Counted from the first letter of the stretch, positions 36,188 to 45,725 are shown. The stretch is DNA of 64,000 nucleotides from Lysobacter changpingensis (GCF_017308985.1 NZ_JADWPE010000006.1:310001-374000), one strand, 5' to 3'. The notes: generated by a model from the letters alone, not told the origin. Program-made: numbers and translations.

Positions 36188-37807
36188 ATGTCGGCAGTCA
36201 TGGCGCAGCCCCAGCAGGCGGCACCCGAACAGCCCGGGATCGAAGTCATCGCCCAAGTCGCCGGCCAGGCGGACGTACTGAGCCCGGCCGCGCTGGCCTT
36301 CCTCGCCGATCTCCATGCGCGTTTCGAACCCGCCCGCCAGGCGCGTCTCAAGGCGCGTCGCGAACGCCAGGCTTTCTTCGACGCCGGTGGGCTGCCGGAT
36401 TTCCGCGACGACACGAAGGCCATCCGCGACGGCTCCTGGAAGGTCGCCCCGCTGCCGCAGGCGCTGCTCGACCGTCGCGTCGAGATCACCGGCCCGGTCG
36501 ACCCGAAGATGGTGATCAACGCGCTGAACTCCGGCGCGAAGGTCTACATGGCCGACTTCGAGGACAGCACCGCGCCGACCTGGCCGAACCTCATCGCCGG
36601 CCAGCGCGCACTGATCGATGCCGTGCGCGGCACGCTCGAATTCACCAGCGACGCCGGCAAGCACTACGCGCTGCGTCCGTTCGGGGAGCAGGCCGTGCTG
36701 ATGGTCCGTCCGCGCGGCTGGCACTTGGACGAGAAGCACGTGCGCATCGATGGCATCGCGATGTCGGCGAGCCTGTTCGACCTGGGCCTGTTCGCCTTCC
36801 ACAACGCGCGCGAACTCGCGGCGATCGATCGCGGCCCGTACTTCTACCTGCCCAAGCTGCAGTCGATGGAAGAGGCGCAGCTGTGGAACGACGTGCTCGA
36901 CCACATCGAACGCGCGCTGCGCCTGCCGCCCGGACAGATGAAAGTCACGGTCCTGATCGAGACGCTGCCAGCGGTGTTCGAGATGGACGAGATCCTGCAC
37001 GCGCTGCGCACGCGCATCGCCGGCCTCAACTGCGGCCGGTGGGATTACGTGTTCTCGTACATCAAGACCTTCCGCGCGCACCGCGACAAGGTGCTGCCCG
37101 AGCGCGCCCAGGTGACGATGACGCAGCCGTTCCTCAAGGCGTATTCGGAACTGCTGATCCAGACCTGCCACAAGCGCGGCGCACACGCGATGGGCGGGAT
37201 GGCGGCGCAGATTCCGATCAGCGGCGACGAAGAGGCCAACGAGGCCGCGCTCGCGAAGGTGCGCGCGGACAAGCTGCGCGAAGTCACCGCCGGGCACGAC
37301 GGCACGTGGGTCGCGCATCCGGCGCTGATTCCGCTCGCGCAAGCCATCTTCGACGAACGCATGCCCACGCCGAACCAGCGCCACGTGCTGCGCGAGGACG
37401 TGTGGGTCACGCGCGACGACCTCGTCAAGCCGTCGCTCGGAACGATCACGCGCACCGGCTTCGAGAACAACGTCGAGGTGTGCGTGCGTTATCTCGCCGC
37501 ATGGCTCGACGGCAACGGCTGCGTGCCGATCCACTGGCTGATGGAGGACGCGGCGACCGCGGAAATCGCGCGTACGCAGCTGTGGCAATGGCTGCACAGC
37601 GAAGGACTGCACCTCGACGACGGAACGCCGGTCGACTTCGCGCTGCTCGAACGCGCCTTCCTCAATCTCCCGGCACGCCTGGGCGATCGCTCGCGCATCG
37701 CGGGTGGCAGCCGCATCAACGAGGCGATCGGCGTGCTCGATCGACTGACGCACTCCGACACGCTGGAGGACTTCCTCACGCTGCCCGCGTACGCGCGGCT
37801 GGATTGA
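36188..37807 (+). CDS. aceB: Malate synthase A
   Basis: 539 residues, normal length. Malate synthase A signatures: NALNSGAKVYMADFEDSTAP, VRPRGWHLDEKHV, the active-site Arg/Glu region VTVLIETLPAVFEMDEI, AHAMGGMAAQIP and TRTGFENNVEV near the acetyl-CoA site. It condenses glyoxylate with acetyl-CoA to malate. With aceA 78 bp downstream it forms the glyoxylate bypass for growth on fatty acids or acetate. Probably under the LysR regulator encoded divergently. Confidence 0.97.
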   Translation: MSAVMAQPQQAAPEQPGIEVIAQVAGQADVLSPAALAFLADLHARFEPARQARLKARRERQAFFDAGGLPDFRDDTKAIRDGSWKVAPLPQALLDRRVEITGPVDPKMVINALNSGAKVYMADFEDSTAPTWPNLIAGQRALIDAVRGTLEFTSDAGKHYALRPFGEQAVLMVRPRGWHLDEKHVRIDGIAMSASLFDLGLFAFHNARELAAIDRGPYFYLPKLQSMEEAQLWNDVLDHIERALRLPPGQMKVTVLIETLPAVFEMDEILHALRTRIAGLNCGRWDYVFSYIKTFRAHRDKVLPERAQVTMTQPFLKAYSELLIQTCHKRGAHAMGGMAAQIPISGDEEANEAALAKVRADKLREVTAGHDGTWVAHPALIPLAQAIFDERMPTPNQRHVLREDVWVTRDDLVKPSLGTITRTGFENNVEVCVRYLAAWLDGNGCVPIHWLMEDAATAEIARTQLWQWLHSEGLHLDDGTPVDFALLERAFLNLPARLGDRSRIAGGSRINEAIGVLDRLTHSDTLEDFLTLPAYARLD

Positions 37808-37885
37808 AGCGCCGCGAAACACCATTCCCACCCGACCTTCCCCCTGAAGGGGAGGGCTTCAAAATCGAAAGCAGAGGGCACCGCC

Positions 37886-39187
37886 ATGAACACCTCGCTG
37901 CAAACCGCCGAACAACTCCGCCACGACTGGGCGACGAATCCACGCTGGGCCGGCATCACGCGCCCGTACTGTCCGCAGGACGTCGTGCGCCTGCGCGGCA
38001 CGGTGCAGGTGGAACATTCGCTCGCGAAGCTCGGCGCGCAGAAGCTGTGGAATTCGCTGCACAGCGAGCCGTTCGTCAACGCGCTCGGCGCGCTCACCGG
38101 CAACCAGGCGATGCAGCAGGTGAAGGCCGGTTTGAAGGCGATCTACCTCTCCGGCTGGCAGGTCGCGGCGGATGCGAACATCGCCGGCGAGATGTATCCC
38201 GACCAGTCGCTGTATCCGGCGAACTCCGTGCCGCAGGTCGTGCGTCGCATCAACAACACGCTGCTGCGCGCGGACCAGATCCAGTGCGCGGAAGGCACCG
38301 GTGATGTCGACTTCCTGCAGCCGATCGTCGCCGACGCCGAAGCCGGTTTTGGCGGCGTGCTCAACGCGTTCGAACTGATGAAGGGCATGATCGAGGCCGG
38401 TGCTGCGGGCGTGCATTTCGAAGACCAGCTCGCCAGCGTGAAGAAGTGCGGCCACATGGGCGGCAAGGTGCTGGTGCCGACGCGCGAGGCCATCGAAAAG
38501 CTCGTCGCCGCGCGCCTGGCGGCGGACGTCATGGGCGTGCCGACGCTGATCGTCGCGCGCACCGATGCCGAAGCCGCGGACCTCATCACCTCCGACATCG
38601 ACGATAACGACAAGCCGTTCTGCACCGGCGAACGCACCGTCGAAGGTTTCTACAAGACCAGCAAGGGCCTGGACCAGGCGATCAGTCGTGGCCTCGCCTA
38701 CGCGCCGTATGCGGACCTGGTGTGGTGCGAGACCGGCAAGCCGGATCTGGAGTTCGCGCGCAGGTTCGCCGAGGCGATCCACGCGAAGTTCCCCGGCAAG
38801 CTGCTCGCGTACAACTGCTCGCCGAGCTTCAACTGGAAGAAGAACCTCGACGACGCGACGATCGCGAAGTTCCAATCGGCCCTCGCGTCGTACGGGTACA
38901 AGTTCCAGTTCATCACGCTGGCCGGCTTCCACAGCCTGAACTACGGCATGTTCAACCTGGCGCACGGTTACGCGCGCCAGCAGATGAGCGCGTTCGTCGA
39001 ATTGCAGGAAGCCGAGTTCGCTGCGGCCGAAAAGGGTTTCACTGCGGTGAAGCACCAGCGCGAGGTCGGCACCGGGTACTTCGACGCGGTGACGCAGACG
39101 ATCCAGGGCGGGCAGTCCTCGACCGTCGCGCTGAAGGGGTCGACGGAGGAAGAGCAGTTCCACGAGAAGCGGGCTGCGGCGGCGTAA
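37886..39187 (+). CDS. aceA: Isocitrate lyase
   Basis: 433 residues. The catalytic loop KKCGHMGGK holds the nucleophilic cysteine. Other signatures are [53 protein letters not shown] and [13 protein letters not shown]. It splits isocitrate into succinate and glyoxylate. It lies in one operon with aceB; a short GC-rich C/G tract pair (37836-37856) sits in the gap. Confidence 0.97.
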   Translation: MNTSLQTAEQLRHDWATNPRWAGITRPYCPQDVVRLRGTVQVEHSLAKLGAQKLWNSLHSEPFVNALGALTGNQAMQQVKAGLKAIYLSGWQVAADANIAGEMYPDQSLYPANSVPQVVRRINNTLLRADQIQCAEGTGDVDFLQPIVADAEAGFGGVLNAFELMKGMIEAGAAGVHFEDQLASVKKCGHMGGKVLVPTREAIEKLVAARLAADVMGVPTLIVARTDAEAADLITSDIDDNDKPFCTGERTVEGFYKTSKGLDQAISRGLAYAPYADLVWCETGKPDLEFARRFAEAIHAKFPGKLLAYNCSPSFNWKKNLDDATIAKFQSALASYGYKFQFITLAGFHSLNYGMFNLAHGYARQQMSAFVELQEAEFAAAEKGFTAVKHQREVGTGYFDAVTQTIQGGQSSTVALKGSTEEEQFHEKRAAAA

Positions 39188-39211
39188 GCCTTCCCGAGAC
39201 CTGCGCCGCTA

Positions 39212-39240
39212 CTCCCTCCCCTGCAAATGCAGGGGAGGGG
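39212..39240. repeat. Family B hairpin repeat after aceA
   Basis: CTCCCTCCCCTGCA, AAT, then TGCAGGGGAGGGG, a near-perfect hairpin 25 bp past the aceA stop. It is the likely 3' boundary of the aceBA transcript. The remaining 240 bp to 39479 hold no gene that I can see. Confidence 0.65.
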
Positions 39241-39479
39241 TGAAATAGGCACCGCAGCGCGACAGAACCGCGACGTGCGGGCCACGCATCACATCGCACG
39301 CCCGACCCTTGCCCAAACCCCTAGCCGAGGGGAGAGCGGCTCAAAAGCCCCCAAACCCGCAGCGGAAACCGCCACGCGCGCCCATTCAGCACCGCTTGTC
39401 CGCCCTCGCCCGTGTCCTCCGTTAGACATCCAATTCAGGTGCTATTCTCCAGCCTCCCCAGGGTCTGGGCCCTCGTTGG

Positions 39480-40532
39480 ATGACTCGTGACAGCGTGGCG
39501 TCCCTCCGGACGCGCGATTCCATCAACTCCGGTAGCTCCAGCACGGCGCCTGCGGATGTGGCGACGGCGGTGCTCACCGAAGCGGAATACGAGCTGTTCG
39601 CCGAACTGGGCCGTCCGCGTCGCGTCGAAGCAGGCCAGCTGCTGTTCCGTCGCGGCGAGCTGGGCACGACGATGTTCGTCATCGCACGCGGTGTCGTCGA
39701 CCTGGATTTCGGCGACGACCTCGTCGGCAAGCGCCTGGGCCCCAGCGAATTCTTCGGCGAACTCGGCCTGCTCATCGGCGACCACGTCCGCAGCGCGGAT
39801 GCGGTGGCTGCCAGCGACGGCCTGCTGATCGAACTGCGCCACGAGGAATTCCAGCGCCTGGTCGATCGCGATCCGGGCCTGGTGTCGTATTTCCTGCGCC
39901 GCGCCATCCTGCGCGTCGTGCTGAACGAGCAGAGCCTGATTCGCCGCCTGCGTCGTCGCAACGAAGAACTGCAGTCGGCGCTCGACAGCCTGTACGCGGC
40001 GACGCACCAGCTCAACCAGACTGAAGAGCTCGTCCGCACGGACGAACTCACCCGCCTGTACAACCGCCGCGGACTCACCCTGCACCTGCAGGAATGCCGC
40101 GACCTGGGCACGCCGCGCAGCATGGGGCTGCTGCTGGTCGACTGCGACCGCTTCAAGCAGGTCAACGACGACCACGGCCACCTCATCGGCGACCGCGTGC
40201 TGCAGGGCGTGGCGAACATCCTGCGTTCGGTCGCGGGGCCGGACGATTTCGCCTGCCGCCTCGGCGGCGACGAATTCTGCCTGTTGGTGCAGACCGACCA
40301 GCGCGGCGAAGTGATGCGCTTCGCCGACTTCATCGTGACCACCGCGCAGGGCCTGATGCAGATGTCGCACGGCACGCCGCTGATGTGTCCTTTGAGCGTC
40401 GGCGCCTGCCTGATCGACCCCGCGCGCGACTGGAACGACGCATACGCACACGCCGACGCGGCGCTGTACCAGGCCAAGCGCCTGGGCGGCAACCGCGTGC
40501 ATTGGCACGACATGGAACTGACTTCGGCCTGA
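39480..40532 (+). CDS. Diguanylate cyclase with N-terminal cyclic-nucleotide-binding domain
   Basis: 350 residues. Residues 30-140 are a cNMP-binding (CRP-like) beta-roll (LFRRGELGTTMFVIARGVVDL, SEFFGELGLLIGD). A helical linker (about 145-185) leads to a GGDEF domain (185-345), with the active motif GGDEF at 262-266 and DELTRLYNRRGL at its start. The inhibitory I-site position reads GPDD, not RxxD, so product inhibition may be lost. It makes c-di-GMP, perhaps under control of cAMP/cGMP. It is 22 bp upstream of the cyclase-like gene, so the two are probably cotranscribed. Confidence 0.92.
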   Translation: MTRDSVASLRTRDSINSGSSSTAPADVATAVLTEAEYELFAELGRPRRVEAGQLLFRRGELGTTMFVIARGVVDLDFGDDLVGKRLGPSEFFGELGLLIGDHVRSADAVAASDGLLIELRHEEFQRLVDRDPGLVSYFLRRAILRVVLNEQSLIRRLRRRNEELQSALDSLYAATHQLNQTEELVRTDELTRLYNRRGLTLHLQECRDLGTPRSMGLLLVDCDRFKQVNDDHGHLIGDRVLQGVANILRSVAGPDDFACRLGGDEFCLLVQTDQRGEVMRFADFIVTTAQGLMQMSHGTPLMCPLSVGACLIDPARDWNDAYAHADAALYQAKRLGGNRVHWHDMELTSA

Positions 40533-40554
40533 GCCGACGGAGCGGAAGGACGCG

Positions 40555-43179
40555 ATGAACGAGATGACCCATCGCCCCTCGATCGAAGCGCCACAGCTGC
40601 GCACGCTGCTGCTCACCGATCTTTGCGATTCGACCACGCTGGTCGAGCGCATCGGCGACGTGCAGGCGGCCACGCTGTTCCGCGACCACGATCGACTGGT
40701 GCTGGATCTGCAACAGCGCTGGCGCGGCCGGTTGATCGACCGTTCCGACGGTCTGCTGCTGCTGTTCGAACGCCCCATCGACGGCCTGGGCTTCGCGCTC
40801 GACTACGTGCGCGAACTGCGCGAGATGGGCGACGCGCGCCGGCTCGAGCTGCGCGCGCGCGCTGGCCTGCACGTCGGCGAAGTGCTCACCTGGCGCAACA
40901 GCGACGAAGCGGTGCAGGTCGGCGCCAAGCCGCTCGAAGTCGAAGGCCTCGCCAAGCCCATGGCCGCGCGCCTGATGGCGATGGCGCGCCCGGGGCAGAT
41001 CCTGCTGTCGGCCGTCGCCGAACCGCTGGCGCATCGCGCCGCGCGCGAACTGGGCGAACGCGGCCAGCACCTGTTGTGGAAATCGCACGGCCGCTGGCGC
41101 TTCAAGGGCGTGCCCGACGGGCAGCAGATCTACGAAGTCGGCGAGCCCGGCATCGCGCCGCTGCGCATGCCGCCGAACACGCCCAAGGCCTGGCGCGATC
41201 TTCCGTTGTGGCGTCGCCCCGCCGCGCTCGCCGCGGAGGCCGCGATCATCGCCGGCATCGGCGTGGGTGTCTGGTTCGCTACGCGCCCCGCGCCGGCGAT
41301 CGCCTTTAACCAGCGCGACTGGGTGGTGGTTGCGGACCTTCGCAACCTCACCGGCCAGAGCGTGCTCGACGACTCGCTCGAACAGGCATTCCGCATCAGC
41401 CTGGAGCAGTCGCGCTACGTCAACGTGCTGAGCGACTTGAAGGCGCGCGACACGCTCACGCGCATGCAGCTAAAGCCCGACACCATCCTCGACCGCGCCA
41501 TCGCGTCAGAAATTGCCCTGCGTGATGGAGCGCGTGCGGTGATCCTACCGACGGTCGCCGAAGTCGGTGGCAAGGTGCGAGTCAGCGCCGAGATTATCGA
41601 CCCGCATACGCAGACGACGATTTATGCCAAGTCGGCGGATGGCATCGGTGCCGACTCGACCCTCACCTCGATAGATGCGGTGACGGCAACGCTTCGGGAA
41701 ACTCTGGGTGAAGAGCTGCCGTCAATTCAAAACGACTCGATACCACTTCCGAAGGTGACCACTAGCAGCCTGGATGCCCTCAGGGCCTATGCCCTAGGTC
41801 AACAGGCCATGGCGCGTGCCAACTATGCCGAAGCGCAGCAGTTCTATTCGCGGGCTACGTCATTGGATCCGAAGTTCGCCTTGGCTTGGCTGGGGCAGGT
41901 TCGTGTCACGTTCGGAACCGAGAATCTGCAGACGGCGCTTGAACCGCTGACGAAGGCGGAGCAGCTGAAGGATCACCTCTCCCCTAGGGAGCGCATGTAC
42001 TTGGACGCCTGGACCGCGAGGATCAAGGATCCGGCGCAGGCAGTGAAGAAGTGGGAGGAGCTGGCGAAGTTCTATCCAGACTACTTCCCGGCACAGGGCA
42101 ACCTTGCGATCGCGCATTATCGGGACGCCCGTTACGCACAGGCGATACGATTCGCCAAGGCGGCCACGTCCGACCAGTACGAATATGCGCCGATGAACCT
42201 GGACATCCTCGGCAGGCTGCAACTTGCGACCGCTGACTACGAGAATGCGCGCGCATCGTTCCAGCGTGCCGTGGCTCGGGGGCGTAACGGCAGTTTCCGT
42301 CGCCTCGCGGCGCTGGAAGCCACCCAGCGAAAGTATCCGAGCGCCGAGCAGATGCTCGCGAAAGTGCCCGGCGACGACCTCCACGGCTGGATCGAGAAGA
42401 CCACGATCGCGCTTGACCAGGCACGCTGGAAGCAGGCCCAGGAGGCCTCCAGGACCGCGCTGGCGATGATCGATGATCCGGATAGCTTCGATGCGCGCGC
42501 GTTCCTGCTCCCCGCCGCGACTTCGAGTTGGCTGGCGGGCGACAAGCCCGCAGCGATGCGCTCTGCGCGCGAGGCGTCCCGGCGCGCGGTCGCGGCGCTT
42601 GAATCGACGACGAATGTTTATGCAGACGAGGACGTCGCCGTAGCAGTGGGAGGTGCTCTGCTCGCGCTTCGCATGGGTGAACCATCAGTCGCCGGAGACG
42701 TGGACCGCGCCCTGGTGACGCGGCCCGATCTGATGAAGGTGAGGAGCCTGGCGGAACTCCGCGATGTAATGCGCGCGGAGGTGCTGCGACTCCAGAAACG
42801 TCCAGGCGAGGCCGTGGCGCTCCTGACGCCATATCTGGACGATGGTGAGCGCTACCAGACGCGCGTCGTGCTTATGCGCGCCCAATTCGATGCGGGGAAC
42901 CTGCCTCAGGCGCTCGACCACGCCCGATGGCTGCAGCGCAAGCGGGGTGTGGCATTCATGGAGCTTCGTTGTGGTCAGTGCCTGCAGAGTCTGAACATTG
43001 CAGACAGCAACATCGCAGCCTTGGTCGAAGCCCAGATCCTAAAGAAGCAGGGGAACACCAAGGAGTTCGAACAGAAAATGCAGAGCTTCGATCAGTTCTG
43101 GCCAACCGAAGCTCTACCGGATTACTTGCGAACCCAGCGCACGTCCGCAGTTGCGACGTCCAGGTTGGGGACTGTTTGA
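40555..43179 (+). CDS. Class III nucleotidyl-cyclase-like TPR membrane protein (peptide modification system cyclase)
   Basis: 874 residues. Residues 12-160 form a class III cyclase homology domain: metal aspartates D22 (TDLCDST) and D65 (RSDG), and arginine R139 in MAARL. The transition-state Asn position holds Pro135, so activity is doubtful. A membrane segment at about 222-242 precedes a beta/alpha domain (about 250-400) and a long TPR-like region to the C-terminus. This layout and the SagB-like and leader-like neighbours fit the NCBI family called putative peptide modification system cyclase. Its 3' end overlaps the convergent peptide gene by 58 bp. From about 41,500 codon use is less GC-rich. 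Confidence 0.85.
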   Translation: MNEMTHRPSIEAPQLRTLLLTDLCDSTTLVERIGDVQAATLFRDHDRLVLDLQQRWRGRLIDRSDGLLLLFERPIDGLGFALDYVRELREMGDARRLELRARAGLHVGEVLTWRNSDEAVQVGAKPLEVEGLAKPMAARLMAMARPGQILLSAVAEPLAHRAARELGERGQHLLWKSHGRWRFKGVPDGQQIYEVGEPGIAPLRMPPNTPKAWRDLPLWRRPAALAAEAAIIAGIGVGVWFATRPAPAIAFNQRDWVVVADLRNLTGQSVLDDSLEQAFRISLEQSRYVNVLSDLKARDTLTRMQLKPDTILDRAIASEIALRDGARAVILPTVAEVGGKVRVSAEIIDPHTQTTIYAKSADGIGADSTLTSIDAVTATLRETLGEELPSIQNDSIPLPKVTTSSLDALRAYALGQQAMARANYAEAQQFYSRATSLDPKFALAWLGQVRVTFGTENLQTALEPLTKAEQLKDHLSPRERMYLDAWTARIKDPAQAVKKWEELAKFYPDYFPAQGNLAIAHYRDARYAQAIRFAKAATSDQYEYAPMNLDILGRLQLATADYENARASFQRAVARGRNGSFRRLAALEATQRKYPSAEQMLAKVPGDDLHGWIEKTTIALDQARWKQAQEASRTALAMIDDPDSFDARAFLLPAATSSWLAGDKPAAMRSAREASRRAVAALESTTNVYADEDVAVAVGGALLALRMGEPSVAGDVDRALVTRPDLMKVRSLAELRDVMRAEVLRLQKRPGEAVALLTPYLDDGERYQTRVVLMRAQFDAGNLPQALDHARWLQRKRGVAFMELRCGQCLQSLNIADSNIAALVEAQILKKQGNTKEFEQKMQSFDQFWPTEALPDYLRTQRTSAVATSRLGTV

Positions 43180-43469
43180 TCGAGGCCACGCATCAGCATG
43201 GCGCGAATCTCGTCCCGCGCCGCCTTGATGACGTCCTTTGACACCAGATTCTTGACCTTGCACTCGCGGAACGGCTCCAGTTCAGTGGCCGGAGCCACTT
43301 CACCACAAGCCGTCATTTGTCCCGGCGACGGCGATTCATAGCCGAGGGTGCGCAGCGCGGCGAGATGATCGCGCTGGAAGCGCTCGCGAAACAGGTCGTC
43401 GGTGCTCAAAAGGTCCAGGAGCCGGTCGGCCAAAGCCGGGTCCAGCGGTGCGGTCAGCGGCTTGTTCAT
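43122..43469 (-). CDS. RiPP precursor-like peptide 1 (NHLP-related leader family)
   Basis: 115 residues from ATG 43469 (GGGGAAG upstream; a TTG two codons earlier is possible). An N-terminal helical leader-like part (ADRLLDLLSTDDLFRERF) is followed by CG at 55 and C at 70 (FRECKVKNL). The C-terminal helix ends in RGLDQTVPNLD and a basic tail. It aligns without gaps to the two peptides further right around Cys70 and the D-Q-T-V-P-x-L-D end. Proposed substrate of the flanking modification enzymes. Its 3' end overlaps the cyclase gene on the other strand. It is more diverged than the other two and the only one with a second cysteine. Confidence 0.8.
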   Translation of the reverse strand: MNKPLTAPLDPALADRLLDLLSTDDLFRERFQRDHLAALRTLGYESPSPGQMTACGEVAPATELEPFRECKVKNLVSKDVIKAARDEIRAMLMRGLDQTVPNLDVATADVRWVRK

Positions 43470-43610
43470 CCCCAATCTTCCCCGTCAAAGAGCCCGTTGC
43501 GGGCCAATCCGGCAAAATCTAACCGGTTTGTGCTTGCTGTCACAACCGCGTGTCGGATGCTTGGTTGGCCCCCGCCGCTTTCGCGGCGGGGGCGAGAGCA
43601 GAGAGACCGA

Positions 43611-43964
43611 CTACTGCTTCAGGCGGCGGCTGCTTTCGAGACCGCTGTCCAGCTGCGGCACAGTCTGGCCGAGGCCCGCCAGCAACATGGAGAGGATTTC
43701 CTCTTGAGCAGCGCGGATGACCTCCTTGGGCGCCAGTTGCGTGATGCCCATCTTGCAATCCCACCAGAACCAATCGATCGTGTCCTGATCAAACTGCCAG
43801 GTCTCCAGCGCCATGCGCGCATCGCGCATGAAGACGTCGCGGAACTCGTCGTTGGTCGCGAGCAGATCCACCAGCTTGATCGCCGCCGGCCGGTTCATCG
43901 GCACGGTGCGGGTCTTGCCGGACGTTTCCGTCCGCACTTCCTGTTCGGTCGATATCGCTTGCAT
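43611..43964 (-). CDS. RiPP precursor-like peptide 2
   Basis: 117 residues. Start ATG 43964 with AAAGGA just upstream. The first 17 residues are identical to those of peptide 3. Nitrile-hydratase-leader-like helix AIKLVDLLATNDEFRDVFMRD, then WFWWDCKMG with Cys70, then AAQEEILSMLLAGL and QTVPQLD. It has a single cysteine. The gene is separated by 135 bp from peptide 1 and 105 bp from peptide 3, all minus strand, and the upstream leader DNA is duplicated (see 44070). Confidence 0.85.
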   Translation of the reverse strand: MQAISTEQEVRTETSGKTRTVPMNRPAAIKLVDLLATNDEFRDVFMRDARMALETWQFDQDTIDWFWWDCKMGITQLAPKEVIRAAQEEILSMLLAGLGQTVPQLDSGLESSRRLKQ

Positions 43965-44069
43965 GTCCTTTCTTCCGTTGAGTGACTTGCGTTGATGGGC
44001 AGCATTTCCCGGCGCGCGGTGGCGCTGGAGCGGCACCGCGCTCACAGCGATCTCCGGCGCGCCATGACG

Positions 44070-44423
44070 TTACTGATGCAGGCGGTGTTGACTTGAGTAG
44101 TCCGCATCAAGCTTCGGGGCAACCTGCGACAGGCCTGCCGTCAGCATCGAAAGGATTTCATTCCGCGCAGCGCCGATCACTTCTTTCGACGCCAGTTGCC
44201 GGATGCCCATCCTGCAATCCCACCAGAAGAAGTCCTGGGTCTGCTGGTCGAACTGCCAGGTTTCCAGCGCCGTGCGCGTATCGCGCATGAAGATTTCGCG
44301 GAACTCATCGCTGGTCGCGAGCAGGTCCACCAGCTTGATGGCAGCCGCGTGGGTCATCGGCACAGTGCGGGGCTTGCCGGACGTCTCCGTCCGTACTTCC
44401 TGTTCGGTCGATATCGCTTGCAT
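44070..44423 (-). CDS. RiPP precursor-like peptide 3
   Basis: 117 residues, a recent-looking duplicate of peptide 2: same length, same first 17 residues, same FWWDCRMG with Cys70 and a related C-terminus. Differences gather in the middle and the last dozen residues. The start ATG 44423 and the upstream GTCACTCAACGGAAG-type leader are nearly the same as for peptide 2. It is divergent from the dehydrogenase gene (132 bp between starts), which should contain promoters for both directions. Confidence 0.85.
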   Translation of the reverse strand: MQAISTEQEVRTETSGKPRTVPMTHAAAIKLVDLLATSDEFREIFMRDTRTALETWQFDQQTQDFFWWDCRMGIRQLASKEVIGAARNEILSMLTAGLSQVAPKLDADYSSQHRLHQ

Positions 44424-44555
44424 GTCCTTTCCTTCCGTTGAGTGACTGCTTGGCATTGGCCGGCGACCCGGGCGATCCCGCGCCGGCACGCCAACCTACT
44501 TCCCAACTGGCCCGGCCGCAAGCAAAGTAGCCGCTTCGCCAACAGGGACCCGGGC

Positions 44556-45725
44556 ATGCGTATCCGTCGTTGTGGAGTGGTGTATTTCGAGCCGCGCGAA
44601 CAGGTGGAATTCGACCTTTCCCTCCTATTGACCGGCGGCGACGGTCTCAATCGCGAGCGGCGCTGGCTCGCGCTCGCGCCGCATCTGGGCCAGGAAGTCG
44701 AGGTCGATGGCGACGAGCGCGAACTGCTCGGTGTGCTTAGCCCCGGTCAATGGATCGACGCGGATTCGATAGAGGCCGACGCGGGTACGCTCGCGCGCCT
44801 GCTGCGCGAAGGGCTGGTGGTCAGCGACGCGCCCGAACACGCCGACATGCGCGAACGCGACGAATCGCTGCGTCGCACGTACTGGCATCCGCTCGCGGCA
44901 ACGCTGCACGCGTTCACGCGATGGAGCGGCGTGGATACCGTGCAGAACCAGAAGGACAGCGGCACCGAAACCGCCGTCGCGATGCGGCAGGTGCTCGGTG
45001 CGCCGCCGGTGGAAGCCGCGCGCCGCGTCGACGACGATGCGCGCGTGCGGCTTCCGCGCATCGCGCCGACCTCGTTCGACGACCTGCTTGCCCGTCGCGC
45101 GACCTGCCGGAATTTCGATGCGTCGCGTACGTTGCCGTTCGACACGTTCGCGCAGGTGTTGCAGCGCGTGTTCGCCGCGCAGGCGGAAGTGCGCGTCACC
45201 GACGACACGGTGTTCCTGAAGAAGAACGTGCCCTCCGGCGGCGGCCTGCACCCGATGGAGTGCTACCTGATCGTGCAGCACGTCGACGGCGTCGCGCCCG
45301 GCCTGTATCACTACCAGTCGCAGGAGCACGCACTCGAACCGTTGCCGGCGCCGGCCAAGCCGCTGCGCGAGTTCGTGATGGACATGGTCGCGCAACAGCA
45401 CTGGTTCGCCGATGCGCACGTCGTCGTCCTGCTGTCGCCGCGCTTCGATCGGACCTTCTGGAAATACCGGAACCACGCGAAGGGCTATCGCGTGATCGCG
45501 CTGGAAGGGGGCCATCTGTCGCAGACGCTCTACCTGGCCGCGACCGACGCCGGGCTGGGCGCGTTCATCACCGGCGCGATCAATGAGGTCGAGCTGGAGC
45601 AAGCCTTCGGCCTGGACCCGATCCACCAGGGCGCGCTGGCGATCTGCGGCTTTGGCTGGCGCGGGCCGGTGATGGAGACGGCGGAGCTCGATCCGGCCGA
45701 AAGGGTGTGGCAGCGGGCGGAGTGA
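44556..45725 (+). CDS. SagB-like FMN-dependent dehydrogenase (putative peptide maturation dehydrogenase)
   Basis: 389 residues. The N-terminal 170 residues are a family-specific domain (start MRIRRCGVVYFEPREQVEF). The C-terminal nitroreductase/SagB domain has RRATCRNFD, the PSGGGLHPMECYLIVQ block for FMN and a late EGGHLSQTLYLAATDAGLGAF. SagB-type enzymes oxidise azolines to azoles, but no YcaO cyclodehydratase is visible here, so the reaction may be different. It lies next to three leader-like peptides and the cyclase-like protein, as in the NCBI peptide maturation dehydrogenase family. ATG 44556 is supported by the start of the conserved region. Confidence 0.87.
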   Translation: MRIRRCGVVYFEPREQVEFDLSLLLTGGDGLNRERRWLALAPHLGQEVEVDGDERELLGVLSPGQWIDADSIEADAGTLARLLREGLVVSDAPEHADMRERDESLRRTYWHPLAATLHAFTRWSGVDTVQNQKDSGTETAVAMRQVLGAPPVEAARRVDDDARVRLPRIAPTSFDDLLARRATCRNFDASRTLPFDTFAQVLQRVFAAQAEVRVTDDTVFLKKNVPSGGGLHPMECYLIVQHVDGVAPGLYHYQSQEHALEPLPAPAKPLREFVMDMVAQQHWFADAHVVVLLSPRFDRTFWKYRNHAKGYRVIALEGGHLSQTLYLAATDAGLGAFITGAINEVELEQAFGLDPIHQGALAICGFGWRGPVMETAELDPAERVWQRAE

